DNA of 64,000 bases from Gluconobacter oxydans (GTDB taxonomy: Bacteria; Pseudomonadota; Alphaproteobacteria; Acetobacterales; Acetobacteraceae): contig NZ_BJNM01000001.1 of the NCBI RefSeq assembly GCF_006539685.1, positions 124,001 to 188,000 of the forward strand, written 5' to 3'. Under the pieces are notes generated by a model that saw only the letters and a program-made list of their open reading frames with translations, was not told the origin of the DNA and did no database searches. Below, piece by piece: positions 9,007 to 17,469 of this stretch (its first letter is position 1; each line of letters starts with the position of its first letter). Both the position numbers and the translations under genes were made by a program.

Positions 9007-10320
9007 ATGCGACCTGTCAGTGCAATCAACAGATTTGGGTGGGGCCAGCGGGACAGCGCGCGGGAGGGCGCGGGTCTGTCACTGCATGACTGGCTCGCGC
9101 ATCAGCTGACCGGGCCTGACACCGCCACGTTCAGAGGCGTGTCTCCCTGTGTGGATGGGCTGATCGCATTGCGGGAACAGCGTCGCACGAAGGTTCAGGG
9201 TGACCCGCTGGTCAAGCCGATCTTCCAGGCGGAAGTCGCTACGCAGATGGACACCCTGCTGCTGACGGATTAGCCTTTCCGGGAGCGTCTGGCGTGGTTC
9301 TGGTTCAACCATTTCACCGTGAGCCTGCGGCAGGGCAGCACGCGGGCTGTCATCGGCGCCTATATGCGCGAGGCCATCCGCCCGCATGTGACCGGGCGCT
9401 TTTCGGATATGCTTCTGGCGGTCATGCGGCATCCGGCCATGCTGATGTATCTGGACAATGCGTCCTCCATCGGGCCGGACAGCGCGACCGGGCGCAGGAG
9501 CCATCACGGGCTGAACGAGAACCTGGCCCGCGAATGTCTGGAGCTGCACACCGTCTCGCCCGCCGCCGGATACAGTCAGGGAGATGTGACGTCCTTCGCC
9601 GCGATCCTGACAGGCTGGGGCGTGGACATGAAGGCAGAACGGCCGGGTTTCGTGTTCCGGGAAAAGGCGCACGAACCGGGACCGAAAACGCTCATGGGAC
9701 AGACCTTTCCCGAAGGCGAGGAGGGCGGCGTGCAGGCCCTGCACTTCCTTGGCACGCATCCGGCGACCTACCACCACATCGCCACGCAGATGGTCCGGCA
9801 TTTCGTGTCCGATACGCCGTCACCCGCTTCCGTGCGGCATGTCGAGACCGTTCTGCGGGACAGTGAAGGCGATCTGCAGGCGGCATCCCTCGCGCTGGCG
9901 GACCTGCCCGATCCGGGGCCTGGCGGGGGCAAGTTCCGCTCGCCCATGGACTATGCCACGGCCGTGCTCCGGGCATTATCCATCGGTGGAGAGCCCAGCC
10001 GGCCGGACGATCCGCATTCTCCCGCCCATCAGCTGGCGTCGGCTTTCAGCACACTCGGGCAGCCGCTGTGGACCGCACCGCTGCCCAATGGCTGGAGCGA
10101 CAATGCCGCGGACTGATGCCCGCCCGCGGACATGCTGGCCCGTGCGGACTGGGCATGGCGGGTGGCCGCGCATGTCCGAAGCGGTGATCCGATGGACATC
10201 GCCGATATTGCCCTGGGCCCCGCCCTGCGTCCGCAGACCCGCACCGCCATGCACCACGCCGGGTCGCGTCAGGATGCGCTGGCCCTGCTGTTTTCTTCCC
10301 CCGAATTCCAGAGGCGCTGA
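9007..10320 (+). pseudogene. DUF1800 family gene interrupted by two in-frame stop codons
   Basis: A single frame of 438 codons reads as a full DUF1800 protein apart from TAG at 9271-9273 and TGA at 10114-10116. The pieces are 88, 280 and 68 codons long. Similarity to the family runs straight through both stops: after TAG come PFRERLAWFWFNHF and YMREAIRPHVTGRF, then YLDNASSIGP, GLNENLARE and LTGWGV. The TGA falls where the family has a Trp (GWSDNAAD-stop), as expected from TGG to TGA. The start has a GAGGA box 5 bases upstream. DUF1800 proteins are usually exported and paired with DUF1501, whose gene follows intact 3 bases later. Either a recent pseudogene or two base-call errors. Confidence 0.85.
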
Positions 10321-10323
10321 GTC

Positions 10324-11532
10324 ATGATGATCCCCCGTCGTACTGCTCTGCTCGGTCTGGCTGCCAGCTGGACACTGGGACGTTCTTCACTGGCCTTTGC
10401 GGGCTCGTCCGGTGGGCCGGATGATCCGCGTCTGGTCGTCGTGATCCTTCGCGGTGCGCTGGATGGCCTGTCCGCCGTCACTCCTTATGGCGACCCCGAC
10501 CTCGTGACATATCGTCGGGCGCTCGTTCTCCCCGAACCGGGACAGGAGGGCGGATTGCTCGATCTGGGCGGCTTCTATGGCCTGCATCCGTCGCTTGCGA
10601 CCCTGCACGGGCTGTACGGAGAAGGCCAGATGCTCCCGATCCACGCGGTGGCCGGGCATTATCGCAGCCGGTCGCATTTCGAGGCCCAGGATTATCTGGA
10701 AAGCGGCGCGGATGAGCGTCTGGACAGCGGGTGGCTGAACCGTGCCGTTTCGGTGCTTCAGGGGAAAGCCAACCGGCCGGATGGCTACGGGCTGGCCATG
10801 GGGCTGACGGTGCCGCTTCTGCTGCGGGGGGCGGCGCGGGTAGGCAGCTATGCCCCGGCCGGAAGCCAGCATCCGGACGCCGATCTCTACAGCCAGATCC
10901 TCGCCCTGAATGCCCATGACCCCGTGACAGGCCCCGCTTTCCGCAACGCTTTGAAGGCCCGCGGATTTTCCGAGGCGTCCCGGATGGACATGGGCGGCAC
11001 AGCGGTTCCGGAAAAGTCCCGCAAGCCCGATGCCTTTACCCACCTCTCCACGGCGGCCGGGCAGATGCTGGCCACGCCACATGGGCCCCGGATCGCGGCT
11101 CTGGAAATCGGCGGATGGGACACGCATGCCGGCCAGCTCGGACGGCTCGGCAGTCCGCTGGCGCAGCTCGATCGCGGTATCGGGGCGCTGCGTCAGCGAC
11201 TTGGTGAGAGCTGGAAACACACGGTGGTTCTCGCGATGACGGAATTCGGACGGACCGTCCGCATCAACGGCACAGGCGGGACAGATCACGGAACGGGCAC
11301 GGTTGCCTTTCTGGCCGGTGGGGCCGTAGCCGGCGGGAAAGTCGGGGGAACCTGGCCGGGTCTGCGGAGCAGTCAGCTGTTCGAAAACCGGGATCTCGCC
11401 CCTACGACGGATCTGCGGGCGGTGGCGGCAGGCGTTCTCTGCGACCACCTGCGTCTGCCGTCGCGTGCCGTTGCTACGGTCTTCCCGGGCCCGGCCGTGG
11501 ATCCCATGAAAGGGCTGGTCGAGACAGTCTGA
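10324..11532 (+). CDS. DUF1501 family exported protein
   Basis: Protein of 402 residues with a Tat-type signal (PRRTALLGLAASWTLG) ending near residue 27. The mature part has the family's alkaline-phosphatase-like layout: VVVILRGALDGLSAV near the start, GHYRSRSHFEAQDYLESG in the middle, then GWDTHAGQLG and EFGRTVRINGTGGTDHG, which carry the His and Asp residues typical of DUF1501. The biochemical role is not established; DUF1800-DUF1501 pairs are widespread and probably act together in the periplasm. Here the partner gene is broken while this one is intact. Two adjacent ATGs (10324, 10327) could start it; an AGAGG lies about 10 bases upstream. Confidence 0.88.
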   Translation: MMIPRRTALLGLAASWTLGRSSLAFAGSSGGPDDPRLVVVILRGALDGLSAVTPYGDPDLVTYRRALVLPEPGQEGGLLDLGGFYGLHPSLATLHGLYGEGQMLPIHAVAGHYRSRSHFEAQDYLESGADERLDSGWLNRAVSVLQGKANRPDGYGLAMGLTVPLLLRGAARVGSYAPAGSQHPDADLYSQILALNAHDPVTGPAFRNALKARGFSEASRMDMGGTAVPEKSRKPDAFTHLSTAAGQMLATPHGPRIAALEIGGWDTHAGQLGRLGSPLAQLDRGIGALRQRLGESWKHTVVLAMTEFGRTVRINGTGGTDHGTGTVAFLAGGAVAGGKVGGTWPGLRSSQLFENRDLAPTTDLRAVAAGVLCDHLRLPSRAVATVFPGPAVDPMKGLVETV

Positions 11533-11539
11533 ACGCGTT

Positions 11540-13693
11540 TCAGAACTCCGAAACAACCGCGAAGAACGTACCCCGGCGCTGTCCATATTGCGCCTGATAA
11601 ATGCCAACCCCGCTGCCATCCCGAAGCTGGTAGCGTTTGTCGAACAGGTTGACGACATCGGCGCGGACTTTGATGTCATGCCCAAACGGTGCCTTCGTGA
11701 AGGTATGCTGGTAGCCGATATTGAAGACGTCGTATTGCGGCTCCTTCTCCAGATTGGCAAAGCCACTGCGTAGGCCATAGCCATAAACGAAATCGGCATA
11801 GGCCATGTCGTGTTTCGTGGTCCACGAGGCCCCGGCCGTAGCGGTGAATTCGCCCTGATGGTCAAGCTGGATCGCGTGATTGCGGATATAGGCCAGTACG
11901 GCCGGATCGAACTGGTACTGCGCGGAATTGATGTCGCGGGCCGAGGTTTTGACGTAGGAAAAATTGCCGAAAAGCGACCACGGCCCATGCCGCCAGGAAC
12001 TGCCGAATTCAGCGCCATAGACGCGCCCGCGCCTGTAGCTGAAAGGGGCTAAAATCACCGCACGACCGAACTGCCCGAGGTCGGTAAGGTCATGCGCCCA
12101 TTTGGCATAGGCATCGAGTGTAATCTGAAAATCGGGTGTGATGCGCTGAAGGATGCCGCCATCCACATAATGCGATTTCTCGACCTTCGTGGCGCTGTCG
12201 ATGGTGTTGGCCGCTGCGTTCGTCGTCCCCACAAAGCGGGCCAGTGTGGACGGGTAGACATATTGCGGGGAAGGCGGAGCGAAATAGCGCGAATAGCCGA
12301 GATGCAGGGTCGTGCTGCGCGTCGGTTTCCAGACCATGTTCGCACGTGGGCTTAACTGGCCTTCATTGTCGAAAGATGAGGCGAAACGGTCGTAACGGAT
12401 GCCGTAATTGAAGGTCAGGCTCCGCGTGATCCTGTATTCGTCCTGAATATAGGCCCCGGCCTCCACCGACCAGTTCCCGGTGTTGTCCATCAGACGCACG
12501 GGCGTATTCGCGCTCTGGTTTCCCGCCTCATCCACGGGAAAAGCGAGCGTGTCAGTATCGAGGCGTTCGGACGTGTACTGTCCCAGAAGTCCGGCCCGTA
12601 AGGTGTGATGGCGTGCGATCTCGTAAGACAGATCGGCCTGCATGCCGCCCGTCGTGAAATCATTGACCTCATGTTCGGACACGCCCTGATAGATCAGGTC
12701 CCGGTCACGATCCGGCGTGTAGTCGATCCGGCCGTAGCGGAAATAGGGTGAGACCTGAAGGTTCAGCCGGTCGGTCGTGCGCTGATACGACAGGACGGCA
12801 TAGTAGTTCTGTTCGGTCTGGCTGTCGTTCAGGCTGGCCCAGTTCATGGCCGGATCATGCGGGTTTACGCCTGCGACATCATAAAGCGTCGTGTAATCCG
12901 GGCTGTTCGTATCGAAGGTCTTGAAGGAATTGGGGATCTCGAAATCCGCGTAAGAGGCGCTGGTCAGCAGCGTGAGGCGGCTCGCTTCGTCCAGATGCCA
13001 GGAGAGATACGAAAACGCTTTTTCCTGTTCCGTCACATCATGGATCGCGCGGAATGTGTCGCTGGGATTTTCGATGCCGATGTTGTTGCGGGTGAAGGAC
13101 AGCGTGGTGAAATAATCCAGCTTTCCGCGCTGGCCGCCAAGCTGCACGGAGGGGACAAACGTGTTGTAGCTCCCCCCGTAAAGCGAGACCTGATTGTGTT
13201 TAAGGCTGTCACCGGTCTTGGTCGTTACGTCCACCACGCCTGCAGTGCGAAAGCCGAACTGCGCGGGGAGGGTGCCGGTCAGCAGGTCCACGGACTGGAT
13301 GATGCGGGTGTCGAGTTCCTGGCCGAAACCGTTCAGCCCTTCAGGCAGCAGAACTCCGTTGACGCGATAGGTCAGTCCGCCATGCTCACCCCGCACATGT
13401 ACCTCGCCATAACTGTCGAGAACGACACCGGGGACGCGCAGGAGGATCTGGTTGAAGGCCGCGTTCTGACCGCCCGGTGTGGTCGTGATCTGGTGCTGGT
13501 CGATGGTGTAATCCACCGCGCCAAGACCCGGAAAAATGCGGGCCCGTTCGCGGTTGAGATGCCCTGTGACGCTGATCTGCTCGGGGGCAGGGGGCTTTTC
13601 GGACGAGGCGGCTTTCCTGACGGTCTGCGGTTCTGTTTCGGGCAATGCTGGGTCTGCAAGGGCCGTCCCGAGAACGGTCAGACTGACGCTCAT
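11540..13693 (-). CDS. TonB-dependent outer-membrane receptor
   Basis: Energy-coupled outer-membrane transporter, 717 residues from the chosen start. The ORF could extend 25 residues further upstream, but MSVSLTVLGTALADP gives a clean signal peptide. The plug domain is recognisable: NQILLRVPGVVLDSYGEVHV, VNGVLLPEGLN, then the sequence FGFRTAGVVDVTTKTG. A long barrel follows and ends TFFAVVSEF, with the terminal Phe needed for outer-membrane insertion. Substrate unknown; no Fur box was seen upstream. The gene is divergent from a TetR-family regulator across 291 bases containing a repeated inverted motif, so it is probably repressed by that regulator. It is convergent with DUF1501, with 7 bases between. 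Confidence 0.9.
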   Translation of the reverse strand: MSVSLTVLGTALADPALPETEPQTVRKAASSEKPPAPEQISVTGHLNRERARIFPGLGAVDYTIDQHQITTTPGGQNAAFNQILLRVPGVVLDSYGEVHVRGEHGGLTYRVNGVLLPEGLNGFGQELDTRIIQSVDLLTGTLPAQFGFRTAGVVDVTTKTGDSLKHNQVSLYGGSYNTFVPSVQLGGQRGKLDYFTTLSFTRNNIGIENPSDTFRAIHDVTEQEKAFSYLSWHLDEASRLTLLTSASYADFEIPNSFKTFDTNSPDYTTLYDVAGVNPHDPAMNWASLNDSQTEQNYYAVLSYQRTTDRLNLQVSPYFRYGRIDYTPDRDRDLIYQGVSEHEVNDFTTGGMQADLSYEIARHHTLRAGLLGQYTSERLDTDTLAFPVDEAGNQSANTPVRLMDNTGNWSVEAGAYIQDEYRITRSLTFNYGIRYDRFASSFDNEGQLSPRANMVWKPTRSTTLHLGYSRYFAPPSPQYVYPSTLARFVGTTNAAANTIDSATKVEKSHYVDGGILQRITPDFQITLDAYAKWAHDLTDLGQFGRAVILAPFSYRRGRVYGAEFGSSWRHGPWSLFGNFSYVKTSARDINSAQYQFDPAVLAYIRNHAIQLDHQGEFTATAGASWTTKHDMAYADFVYGYGLRSGFANLEKEPQYDVFNIGYQHTFTKAPFGHDIKVRADVVNLFDKRYQLRDGSGVGIYQAQYGQRRGTFFAVVSEF

Positions 13694-13736
13694 CCACGCA
13701 CAGAAGCGCGTATTTCGTGATAGTAAACTGATTATT

Positions 13737-13754
13737 ATATAGCTTATGCTATAT
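13737..13754. promoter_or_regulatory. Inverted repeat ATATAGC-N4-GCTATAT, candidate TetR operator
   Basis: Perfect 7-bp arms separated by TTAT, 43 bases upstream of the TonB receptor start. The right part, TATGCTATAT, recurs at 13853-13862 in the same divergent intergenic region. Placement between the receptor and a divergent TetR gene suggests an operator; binding is inferred. Confidence 0.5.
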
Positions 13755-13843
13755 CTGGTGGTGTGCATGGAAGGCGGCCTGGGAACGGGGTTTGGGGCAT
13801 CATGGGTGATGGAAGTCCGTCAGGAGTAACGCATCTGCGTCAT

Positions 13844-13863
13844 GATATGCAATATGCTATATT
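13844..13863. promoter_or_regulatory. Second copy of the TATGCTATAT motif
   Basis: Imperfect inverted arrangement around GATATGCA and TATGCTATAT, about 122 bases before the TetR start. It repeats the right part of the inverted repeat at 13737-13754, about 108 bases away, consistent with two operator sites for one regulator. Confidence 0.4.
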
Positions 13864-13984
13864 GATTGGCACGGGGTTTTCGGAGCAGCGCGCTGATCGA
13901 TGGGGCATTTCCTATCGGGGGGAGTGTCTGTAAGAGGGAACCTCGTTCCGGACTGTTTTTCGTCAGGGAATTTTCCTCAGGCCT

Positions 13985-14629
13985 ATGACTGTTTCATCCC
14001 CTCCCGCTCCTGTGGTCGTCCGTCGTCGGACACAGGCCGATCGCAGTGCGGAGACGCGCGGCAAGGTCATTCAGGCAACCGTCATGCTGCTGCAGACGCA
14101 GGGCTATGCCGCAACGACCGTCCAGCGCATCGCCAAAACGGCGGGCGTCAGTCTGGGGGCTTTGCAGCATCAGTTTCCCACCAAGGCGCAGGTCATGGCG
14201 ATGGTGCTGCGGCATTATGCGGTCAAGCGCGCGCGGCTGTACCGGCGGGCGCTGAGCATGAAAGGCAGTCCCGAAGCGCGCGTGGATGCCATGCTGGACA
14301 CGATGTGGCGGCTGGTGACGGATGGACCGGAATTCCTGGCGACCGTGGAGATCGAACTGGCGCGGCGGAGTGATCCGGATCTGGAAGCAGTGACGGCACC
14401 GGTTCTGGCACGGATCGATCAGTTCATGACCCGCTGGCTTTCAGGGCGCCGCATGGCCCCGCCGGACCCGCGTTTCGTCGAGTTGCGGCTGCTCAATTCG
14501 GCGCTGTTGCGCGGGCTGGCGGTCGAGCGCGCGCGTGGTGTTCCGCTGGAGGATCTGGCGCGGTCCTTTGAAGTCTGGCGGCGCTTCTCCAGAGCAGAAT
14601 TTCTCAGGATTGCGGACCTTTCGGCCTGA
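13985..14629 (+). CDS. TetR family transcriptional regulator
   Basis: DNA-binding repressor of 214 residues. After a basic N-terminal extension (VVRRRTQADRSAETRGKVI), the HTH spans about residues 45-62 (TTVQRIAKTAGVSLGALQHQF), the standard TetR_N form. The C-terminal ligand/dimer domain is helical and not diagnostic of a ligand. It is divergent from the TonB receptor gene and lies upstream of the M24/MFS/receptor cluster. The repeated TATGCTATAT motif in the intergenic region is the natural candidate for its operator. It may control one or both neighbouring transport systems. Confidence 0.88.
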   Translation: MTVSSPPAPVVVRRRTQADRSAETRGKVIQATVMLLQTQGYAATTVQRIAKTAGVSLGALQHQFPTKAQVMAMVLRHYAVKRARLYRRALSMKGSPEARVDAMLDTMWRLVTDGPEFLATVEIELARRSDPDLEAVTAPVLARIDQFMTRWLSGRRMAPPDPRFVELRLLNSALLRGLAVERARGVPLEDLARSFEVWRRFSRAEFLRIADLSA

Positions 14630-14809
14630 AGCGCCCCTAAAACGGCATGCTCCGGGAAGGAATGCCGCGCCGGCCTGGGATCATTGCATTTTTAGAATAA
14701 TTTTCTTGACGCTTATAAAACAAGTAGGTTGTATTGCTTTTATATTGGATTCACGAACGGCCTGCCCCGTAAGGGAAAAGGCGCTTGTTCCGGACAGATA
14801 AGGTCAAAC

Positions 14810-15964
14810 ATGACAATGCCGCCTCTGACTGCCGCACAGGTTTCCGCACCCGAGATCGCCGAACGTCATCGGAAGGTTCGTGAGAAAATGGAGAAGGCCG
14901 GGCTTTCGGCCTTTGTCTCCTTTGATCCGAACAATGTCTATTACCTGACGAATTTTGCGAATTTCGTGCATGAGCGGCCGTTTGTGCTCGTGCTCACGAT
15001 GGCCGAGACGTTTTTTGTCGTGCCGGTGCTCGAAGTGCCGCATGTGCTGCGTCACAAGGTCGGGGACTTCAGACTGCTGAGCTATGCGGAGTTCCCGGCA
15101 GTCGTGGGATCGCGCTGGTCCGACCGGTTTGCCGAGGCACTCCCGAAGCAGGGGACGGTCGGGATCGAGGGGGCTTGCCCTGCTTATCTGCAGGCGCAGA
15201 TCTCCAATCCGGTGAAGGTGCTGAACATCATTGACGAGGTCCGCGAGATCAAGTCGGCGCATGAGATTTCGCGCATCGCCTGGACGAGCGATGTGATGAC
15301 GAAAGTGCTGGCGATGATGCTGGGCAAGGTTCAGCCCGGTGTGATGGTCGCGCATGCCATTGGTGACGTGACGCCGTATTTCTATCAGCGCTGCCTGACG
15401 GAATCTCCGCAGTATAACGTCATGTCGAGCCATGCGGCCGGACTGATCCAGCCGCCGGCCTATACGGATGATCCGCATAATTTTTCCTGTCTGACGGCGA
15501 CCTGTGAACCGGGTGGTCCGTTCCTCGGGCTCGTGGCTGGCAAGATAAACGGTTACGGAGCCGAAATAGAGCGCACTTTCTTCCTCCAGACCATCCCTGA
15601 AGAGGCGAAGCGGCCTTTCGATACGATGATGGAAATGCGCTACAAGGCCTATGACATGCTCAAACCCGGGGCGATCGGTTCGGAAATCGATGCCGCCTGT
15701 CAGGCGATCGCGCATAGGGCCGGCTATGAAACGCCGCTGCACCGGACGGGTCACAGCTTCGGCGTCACGAGCCATGAAGCGCCGTTCCTGGCACTGGGTG
15801 AGGATAATGTCATCCAGCCGGGCATGATTTTCAGCATCGAGCCGGGGATCTACATCAAGGGGAAGGGTGGGTATCGCCATTCCGACACGGTTCTGATGAC
15901 GGAGAACGGCTACGAGATCCTCACGCAATATCCCGACAGAAAAGAAGACCTGATCGTCGGGTAA
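14810..15964 (+). CDS. Creatinase-like M24 (pita-bread fold) protein
   Basis: Member of the creatinase / Xaa-Pro peptidase superfamily, 384 residues. The creatinase N-domain covers about residues 15-150 and the pita-bread domain about 155-384. Signature stretches are GHSFGVTSHEAP, GMIFSIEPGIYI and GGYRHSDTVLM. The dinuclear metal ligands of true M24 peptidases look largely lost: the first Asp position is Leu241, the second is Glu252 in GYGAEIERT, and the last Glu is Ser in RHSD. The His and one Glu remain. Creatinase itself is metal-free and has GHSFG and GGYR at the same places, so a C-N hydrolase on a small amidino or amide compound is as likely as a peptidase. The ATG at 14810 is preferred over an in-frame TTG at 14729. 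An MFS and a TonB receptor gene follow on the same strand. Confidence 0.82.
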   Translation: MTMPPLTAAQVSAPEIAERHRKVREKMEKAGLSAFVSFDPNNVYYLTNFANFVHERPFVLVLTMAETFFVVPVLEVPHVLRHKVGDFRLLSYAEFPAVVGSRWSDRFAEALPKQGTVGIEGACPAYLQAQISNPVKVLNIIDEVREIKSAHEISRIAWTSDVMTKVLAMMLGKVQPGVMVAHAIGDVTPYFYQRCLTESPQYNVMSSHAAGLIQPPAYTDDPHNFSCLTATCEPGGPFLGLVAGKINGYGAEIERTFFLQTIPEEAKRPFDTMMEMRYKAYDMLKPGAIGSEIDAACQAIAHRAGYETPLHRTGHSFGVTSHEAPFLALGEDNVIQPGMIFSIEPGIYIKGKGGYRHSDTVLMTENGYEILTQYPDRKEDLIVG

Positions 15965-15978
15965 AGCCCTTCCGGCCT

Positions 15979-16009
15979 GCGCCCCCTGCCGTGAAAGGCT
16001 AGGGGGCGC
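15979..16009 (+). terminator. Intercistronic hairpin between M24 and MFS genes
   Basis: Perfect 9-bp stem, GCGCCCCCT with AGGGGGCGC, and a 13-nt loop, with no T run after it. It is more likely a partial terminator or mRNA-stabilising element than a full stop. Confidence 0.45.
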
Positions 16010-16067
16010 GGGAACTGCCGGAAGAAATTGCATTCCTCTGCTGCCTTTCGTTCCGGGATAGAAACCT

Positions 16068-17402
16068 ATGTCCATTGCAGATCGACTGGAACGTCTTTCG
16101 TTCTCCGGGTTTCACTACCGGCTCCTGTTTCTCGGGGGCGCGGGATACTGTTTTGACGGGCTGGATGGCGCCATCCTCGCCTTCGTCATGCCGGCCCTGC
16201 AGCATCTGTGGGGGCTGTCGATGGCCCAGCTTGGTCTGCTGGGGAGCGGAGCATTTTTCGGATATTTCATCGGCGCGCTGTCTGCGGGGCTGGTGGCGGA
16301 CCGGTGGGGCCGGCGGTCCGTGATGATGTGGGCGCTGGCGTGTTACTGCGTGGGCTCTCTCGTCTCGGCGCTCTGTATGAACTGGCATGGTTTTGTGCTG
16401 GCGCGCGTGGTGGCCGGGCTTGGGACGGGCGCTGAATCCGCGATCATTGCGCCATATCTGTCGGAATTCGTGCCGCGGCGGTATCGCGGGGTGTTTACGG
16501 GCGCGCTGGCGGGATTTTTCTCCTTCGGGTTCGTGGGGGCGTCGCTGCTGGGATATGCGCTGGTGCCGGGCTCAGCGAATGGCTGGCGCTGGGCGGTGGG
16601 GCTGACGGCGTGCCCGGTGGTCATGCTGCTGTGGTGGCGTCGGGCTTTGCCGGAATCACCGCGCTGGCTTGAAAGCATGGGCCGGAGTAAGGCCGCACAT
16701 TCCGTTCTTTGCGGTATCGAAAAGAGCGTTGGCGTTGTGTCTCCGGCTTATGAACCGGGTGCGGTGACGCTGGAGCGCCCGTCGGTGGGCGGGCAGTTCG
16801 CGCGGCTGTGGGGTAGTGGGCTGCGGCGGGTGACGGCCATGAGCTGGGTTCTGTGGCTGTCGGTCACGTTCAGTTATTACGCGTTCTTTTCCTGGCTTCC
16901 CACGCTTCTGATCGCGCGTGGGTTCACCATTACGCACAGTTTCGGGTTTTCGATCGCCATCTGTGTGGCACAGATCCCGGGTTATTTCAGTGCGGGGTTC
17001 TGCAACGAGTATTTCGGCCGCAAGGCAACGGTCGTGACGTATCTCGCTGCTGCCATGCTGAGTGCGGTCGCGATGGCGCTCGTGTCGTCATCCGGCGGCA
17101 TTCTTGCAGCAGGGATGCTGCTTTCCTTCTTCATGAACGGCGCTTTTGCCGGACTTTATGCCTACACGCCCGAAATTTTCCCGACCGTCCTGCGGGCGAC
17201 GGGAATGGGAAGCGCCTCGGCTGTCGGACGGACCGGCGCGATCGCCGCTCCCCTGCTGATCGGGGCGCTGTATCCGCGGGCCGGGTTTGCCGGGGTGTTC
17301 GGACTGACGGCGCTGATCCTGCTGGCTGGCGCGCTGAGCATCCTGATCTTCGGACCCTCAACCGTGAACCGGTCTCTGGAAGAGATCGGGGACGCGTACT
17401 GA
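16068..17402 (+). CDS. MFS transporter
   Basis: Inner-membrane secondary transporter of 444 residues with about 12 membrane helices. The loop 2-3 motif reads GLVADRWGRRS and the sequence after helix 6 has LPESPRWL, as in sugar/organic-acid type MFS (NiaP/SV2-like and AAHS-like groups). The mid-loop is short and the tail ends RSLEEIGD, also common in this group. It probably imports a polar organic compound using the proton gradient. It lies between the creatinase-like gene (103-base gap) and a TonB receptor gene (67-base gap), all on the same strand, which suggests one transport and breakdown pathway for an unknown substrate. Confidence 0.85.
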   Translation: MSIADRLERLSFSGFHYRLLFLGGAGYCFDGLDGAILAFVMPALQHLWGLSMAQLGLLGSGAFFGYFIGALSAGLVADRWGRRSVMMWALACYCVGSLVSALCMNWHGFVLARVVAGLGTGAESAIIAPYLSEFVPRRYRGVFTGALAGFFSFGFVGASLLGYALVPGSANGWRWAVGLTACPVVMLLWWRRALPESPRWLESMGRSKAAHSVLCGIEKSVGVVSPAYEPGAVTLERPSVGGQFARLWGSGLRRVTAMSWVLWLSVTFSYYAFFSWLPTLLIARGFTITHSFGFSIAICVAQIPGYFSAGFCNEYFGRKATVVTYLAAAMLSAVAMALVSSSGGILAAGMLLSFFMNGAFAGLYAYTPEIFPTVLRATGMGSASAVGRTGAIAAPLLIGALYPRAGFAGVFGLTALILLAGALSILIFGPSTVNRSLEEIGDAY

Positions 17403-17469
17403 GTTTTTCCATGCGTTTCGCATGACTGCCACATCTTCTGAAACCGGAGTTGTCCCGGGGAGACCTGAA

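Noticed and set aside
9271-10116. Programmed readthrough or reassigned UAG/UGA codons in the DUF1800 gene
   Set aside because: TAG and TGA end many intact genes nearby, and no recoding element or selenocysteine-like context is visible.
14706-14734. TTGACG and TTGTAT as promoter of the creatinase-like gene
   Set aside because: Spacing of 17 is right but the -10 matches only half the consensus; left out as a feature.
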